A DNA stretch of 15,949 nucleotides from Pyrinomonadaceae bacterium. GTDB lineage: Bacteria > Acidobacteriota > Blastocatellia > Pyrinomonadales > Pyrinomonadaceae. The DNA lies in the NCBI GenBank assembly GCA_018060305.1, contig JAGOWF010000023.1, forward strand, positions 1-15,949, written 5' to 3'. Positions within the stretch are counted from its first letter, which is position 1. Each line of letters begins with the position of its first letter. Position numbers and translations under genes: made by a program. The notes below the pieces were generated by a model. That model had not been told where the DNA came from. It searched no databases and was given only the letters and a program-made list of their open reading frames with translations. Below are positions 13,172 through 15,949 of the stretch, piece by piece.

Positions 13172-15586
13172 TTGGCTAAAGCAAAAAAAGAATACAGTGC
13201 AGATTCGATCACCGTCCTTGAGGGCCGCGATGCGGTGCGCAAACGGCCGGCGATGTATATTGGTTCGACGAGTGAGATCGGCCTGCACCATTTGGTTTAC
13301 GAGGTGGTTGATAACTCTGTCGATGAGGCCCTGGCGGGCTTTTGCGACACGATCGAGGTAGCGATACACATCGACAATTCGGTCACAGTAGTCGATAACG
13401 GCCGCGGCATTCCCACCGATATTCACAAGCAGGAAGGCCGTTCGGCGGCTGAGGTCGTGATGACCGTGCTCCATGCCGGCGGCAAATTCGACTCGAATTC
13501 GTACAAGGTCTCAGGCGGCCTGCACGGTGTCGGCGTTAGCTGCGTCAATTTCCTTAGCGAATTCCTTCGCCTCGAGATCTGGCGTGACGGCAAGACACAT
13601 GAGCAAGAATATGAGCGCGGCATCCCCGTCGCTCCGCTCAAGCAGACCGGCACGACGACAAAACGCGGGACAAAAGTCACGTTTCGGCCCGACACCGAGA
13701 TATTCGAGACGACCGCTTACAGTTTTGAAAAGCTCTCTGAGCGGCTGCGCGAAAAGGCGTTTCTCAACAAAGGCATCCGCATCATCATAAAAGATGAGCG
13801 CGAAGAGGAAGAGAAGTCGCACGAGTTCTATTACAAGGGCGGCATCGCCGAATTCGTCAAGCACCTCAACCGCAACAAACAATCGCTGCACGACGAACCC
13901 CTTTATTTTGAACAGGTTGCGGACGACCTGTCTATCGAGGTGTCGATGCAGTATAACGACGGCTACGACGAGAAGATATTTGCGTTTGCCAACAACATCA
14001 ACACAGTTGACGGCGGCACGCACCTGTCGGGCTTTCGCGGTGCCTTGACTCGAACCATCAATGCTTACGCCGAATCGTCCGGCATGACCAAGAACGCAAA
14101 GGTCACGCTCTCGGGCGACGACGCTCGCGAGGGCCTCGTGGCGGTGATCTCGGTCAAGTTGCCGCAGCCGCAGTTTGAGGGGCAGACCAAGGGTAAACTC
14201 AATTCGCCTGTAAAGGGGCCGGTCGAATCGTTTCTGAACGACAAGCTGGGCGAGTTTTTCGAGCAGCATCCGGCCGTGGCGAAAAAGATCGTCGGTAAAG
14301 CCGTCGAGGCCGCTCGTGCCCGCGAGGCTGCACGAAAGGCGCGCGAGATCGTTCGCAAATCTGCGATGGGTGGCTCGGGCCTGCCGGGCAAGCTTGCGGA
14401 TTGCCAAGAGAAAGATCCGGCGCTCAGCGAGATCTATATCGTCGAGGGCGACTCGGCCGGCGGGTCGGCCAAGCAGGGCCGCGACCGCAAGAATCAGGCG
14501 GTGTTGCCACTTAAGGGCAAAATTCTAAACGTCGAAAAGGCGCGATTCGACAAGATGCTCGGCCACGGCGAGATCAAGGCATTGATCACCGCCCTCGGCA
14601 CCGGCATCGGCAAAGAGGATTTTGACGTCAGCAAACTTCGCTATCACAAGATCTGCCTGATGACCGACGCCGACGTTGACGGCTCGCACATTCGCACGCT
14701 GCTCCTGACTTTCTTCTATCGGCAGATGCCCGAACTGCTCGAGGGCGGCTATGTTTACATCGCCCAGCCGCCGCTTTACAAGGTCAAGCGCGGCAAGAAG
14801 GAAGAGTACATCAAGGACGAGAAAGGGATGTTCCGCTATCTTATGCGCGTTGCGACCAGCGACGTCCAGGTCACCTCGAATGAGCGCAGCGTCGAGGGCC
14901 GCGAGCTCTCAAAGGCTCTCGAGCAGACGACCGAACTCAAGAACTACAAGGAGCGGCTCGCACGTCGACTGTTTAACGATTCGCATCTCGTGCGGGTGCT
15001 GCTTGAGGCGTTTGGCGGGCGCGACGGCATCCTGAGCAAACATTCGGTCCGCCTGCGTAAGATATTTGGCGAGCAGGAGATGATGGCCGAGGTCGAGGGC
15101 CGCCTGGCCGATGCGGGTTTCAACACGGAATTGACCTCTGACGAAGAGCATGGCCTCTGGGAGATCGATATCGCCTATCCCAACGGCGGACGGCTCAAGA
15201 TCGACTGGAACCTCGCCAGCTATGTCGAATTTCAAAAGGCCGTCGAGCTAAAACGCGACCTCGAGGACTATTTCGCGGCCCCGTTCGTCCTCGGCGAAAA
15301 CGGCAAGAGCGAATCGCTTGAGACGCGCGAGGACCTGCTCGAAAAAGTAATGGGCCTCGCCAAAAAAGACCTCACCATACAGCGTTACAAGGGCCTCGGC
15401 GAGATGAACCCCGAACAACTCTGGGAAACCACCATGGACCCCGAAAAACGAACCATGCTCCAGGTCCGCATCGAGGACGCCATCGAAACCGACGGCATCT
15501 TCACCGTCCTAATGGGCGACCAGGTCGAACCGCGCCGCAAATTTATCGAGGACAACGCCCTCGACGTCAAGAATCTGGACGTTTAG
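13172..15586 (+). CDS. gyrB: DNA gyrase subunit B
   Basis: ATPase subunit of gyrase, which introduces negative supercoils in the cytoplasm with GyrA. Length 804 equals E. coli GyrB. The GHKL ATPase domain (about 1-220) shows RKRPAMYIGS (23-32), VVDNSVDEALAG (45-56; the catalytic Glu is E44 just before), VDNGRGIP (74-81) and GGLHGVG (115-121). The transducer ends near NSPVKGPVES, the TOPRIM part has EGDSAGGSAKQGRDRKNQ (425-442) and TDADVDGSHIRTLLL (498-512), and the C-terminus has IQRYKGLGEMNPEQLW. The roughly 170-residue insert between TOPRIM and the tail, as in Gram-negative gyrases, and EGDSAGGSAKQ support GyrB over ParE. Translation starts at a TTG with an AGGGG site. The usual neighbour recF is separated by a toxin-antitoxin pair. 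A 64-bp palindrome follows the stop by 8 bp. Confidence 0.96.
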   Translation: MAKAKKEYSADSITVLEGRDAVRKRPAMYIGSTSEIGLHHLVYEVVDNSVDEALAGFCDTIEVAIHIDNSVTVVDNGRGIPTDIHKQEGRSAAEVVMTVLHAGGKFDSNSYKVSGGLHGVGVSCVNFLSEFLRLEIWRDGKTHEQEYERGIPVAPLKQTGTTTKRGTKVTFRPDTEIFETTAYSFEKLSERLREKAFLNKGIRIIIKDEREEEEKSHEFYYKGGIAEFVKHLNRNKQSLHDEPLYFEQVADDLSIEVSMQYNDGYDEKIFAFANNINTVDGGTHLSGFRGALTRTINAYAESSGMTKNAKVTLSGDDAREGLVAVISVKLPQPQFEGQTKGKLNSPVKGPVESFLNDKLGEFFEQHPAVAKKIVGKAVEAARAREAARKAREIVRKSAMGGSGLPGKLADCQEKDPALSEIYIVEGDSAGGSAKQGRDRKNQAVLPLKGKILNVEKARFDKMLGHGEIKALITALGTGIGKEDFDVSKLRYHKICLMTDADVDGSHIRTLLLTFFYRQMPELLEGGYVYIAQPPLYKVKRGKKEEYIKDEKGMFRYLMRVATSDVQVTSNERSVEGRELSKALEQTTELKNYKERLARRLFNDSHLVRVLLEAFGGRDGILSKHSVRLRKIFGEQEMMAEVEGRLADAGFNTELTSDEEHGLWEIDIAYPNGGRLKIDWNLASYVEFQKAVELKRDLEDYFAAPFVLGENGKSESLETREDLLEKVMGLAKKDLTIQRYKGLGEMNPEQLWETTMDPEKRTMLQVRIEDAIETDGIFTVLMGDQVEPRRKFIEDNALDVKNLDV

Positions 15587-15594
15587 GACGGTCT

Positions 15595-15658
15595 CACCAC
15601 AATGGCACGAAGGACACAAAGAAGAACCTTACTTTGTGCCCTTCATGCCTTTGTGGTG
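15595..15658. repeat. Large imperfect inverted repeat, REP/MITE-like palindrome
   Basis: Two 27-nt arms (15595-15621 and 15632-15658) pair with only three mismatches around a 10-nt loop AAGAACCTTA; one further pair (15594/15659) extends the stem. The arms begin CACCACAATGG and end CCTTTGTGGTG. In a minus-strand RNA two of the mismatches become G-U pairs, whereas in the plus strand they are C-A and A-C, so the fold is better on the minus strand. No T-run follows, so it does not look like a standard terminator. Palindromes of this CACCAC...GTGGTG, ACAAAG-rich type occur as dispersed intergenic repeats in several environmental bacterial groups, by general recollection; copy number here is unknown. 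Confidence 0.75.
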
Positions 15659-15712
15659 AATCTGTCTTAGGTGTCTTACTGACAGTATTTGGCCGTTAGG
15701 GAGCGCGTCGTT

Positions 15713-15718
15713 TAGAAT
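15713..15718 (+). promoter_or_regulatory. Possible -10 of the DUF1801 gene (TAGAAT)
   Basis: TAGAAT preceded by GTT rather than TGn, ending 11 nt before the ATG at 15730, so the leader would be about 4 nt. The surrounding gap 15587-15729 holds the palindrome and a small CTGTC/GACAG hairpin, nothing else recognised. Confidence 0.35.
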
Positions 15719-15729
15719 CGTGGAATCAG

Positions 15730-15949
15730 ATGGCAAAAGCGGAACTGAAGACCAGGCCGACAAGGGCGAGTGTCGAGAAATTTCTAAAGGGTGTCAGAGA
15801 CGAACAGCAGCGCATCGATGCTCTGAAAGTGCTCGAGATGATGAGACGTCTTTCAGGCGAAGAGCCTGTGATGTGGGGCCCGGCGATCATCGGATTTGGC
15901 TCGCAGATGTTGCGGTACGCGACTGGTCGCGAGCTTGACTGGCCTTTGA
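15730..15949 (+). CDS. DUF1801 (YdhG-like) domain protein, partial (3' end outside window)
   Basis: Seventy-three codons are visible before the window ends. The start MAKAELKTRPTRASVEKFLK and the following RDEQQRIDALKVLEMM (23-38), LSGEEPVMWGPAIIGFG (41-57) and YATGRELDWPL (63-73) match DUF1801 (PF08818), a small fold related to YdhG and Fra/Frataxin-like proteins that has no firm biochemical role. The last residues match the conserved DWPLVGFSP block that should continue outside the window. The ATG at 15730 is chosen because it gives the family N-terminus and follows a TAGAAT element by 11 nt. A short longer-looking ORF in another frame in this region is a shadow. Confidence 0.85.
   Translation, partial: MAKAELKTRPTRASVEKFLKGVRDEQQRIDALKVLEMMRRLSGEEPVMWGPAIIGFGSQMLRYATGRELDWPL

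Noticed and set aside
13511..14407. 298-residue open frame on the minus strand inside gyrB
   Set aside because: It is antisense to a fully conserved GyrB and resembles no family; long antisense frames are expected in GC-rich coding sequence.
15595..15658. Palindrome after gyrB as a rho-independent terminator
   Set aside because: No T-run follows on either strand and the stem is far longer than usual terminators, so a dispersed repeat fits better.
1..15949. CRISPR array, insertion sequence, prophage or rRNA genes
   Set aside because: No regularly spaced repeats, transposase or integrase frames, phage structural genes or rRNA sequence were found on either strand.

Overview
This is chromosomal sequence from a GC-rich bacterium, with genes packed on both strands and short gaps. 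No 16S gene or other decisive taxon marker is present. My guess, an inference of modest confidence, is an Acidobacteriota-like organism (Blastocatellia type). The reasons are the weak or absent Shine-Dalgarno sequences at many starts, a recurring TGnTAGAAT-type -10 element, a fused ThrA, and a housekeeping set typical of that group.

Layout, left to right. At 1-4093 on the minus strand run thrB (homoserine kinase), clpA (Clp unfoldase) and the N-terminal part of an FAD-dependent monooxygenase cut by the window edge. Divergent from these, at 4156-7886 on the plus strand, are thrC and a fused aspartokinase-homoserine dehydrogenase (thrA), overlapping by 4 bp. Together thrA, thrB and thrC cover the aspartate-to-threonine route except for aspartate-semialdehyde dehydrogenase. 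At 7889-9539 on the minus strand lies a tight three-gene unit joined by ATGA stop-start overlaps: a stand-alone alanyl-tRNA synthetase catalytic domain of only 274 residues, a 65-residue acidic LuxR-HTH-like protein, and a class I O-methyltransferase. This is the most unusual part of the window.

At 9579-11323 on the minus strand are an exported MsrB methionine sulfoxide reductase, tRNA-Ser(UGA), an HNH-endonuclease-like gene that runs into the tRNA, and a secreted TlpA-like thioredoxin. MsrB and the thioredoxin both belong to extracytoplasmic thiol and oxidation repair. At 11438-15586 on the plus strand the classical recF-gyrB pair is split by a DUF433/DUF5615 toxin-antitoxin module of lower GC content. 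Downstream of gyrB are a large imperfect palindrome and the start of a DUF1801 gene cut by the right edge.

At least four starts (clpA, the AlaRS-like gene, recF and the DUF1801 gene) have the -10 element only 7-11 nt before the start codon, so their mRNAs are probably leaderless or nearly so. No stretch over 300 bp lacks a gene. The largest gaps are 10684-10810 (a possible promoter for the HNH gene, otherwise nothing recognised) and 15587-15729 (palindrome and promoter).
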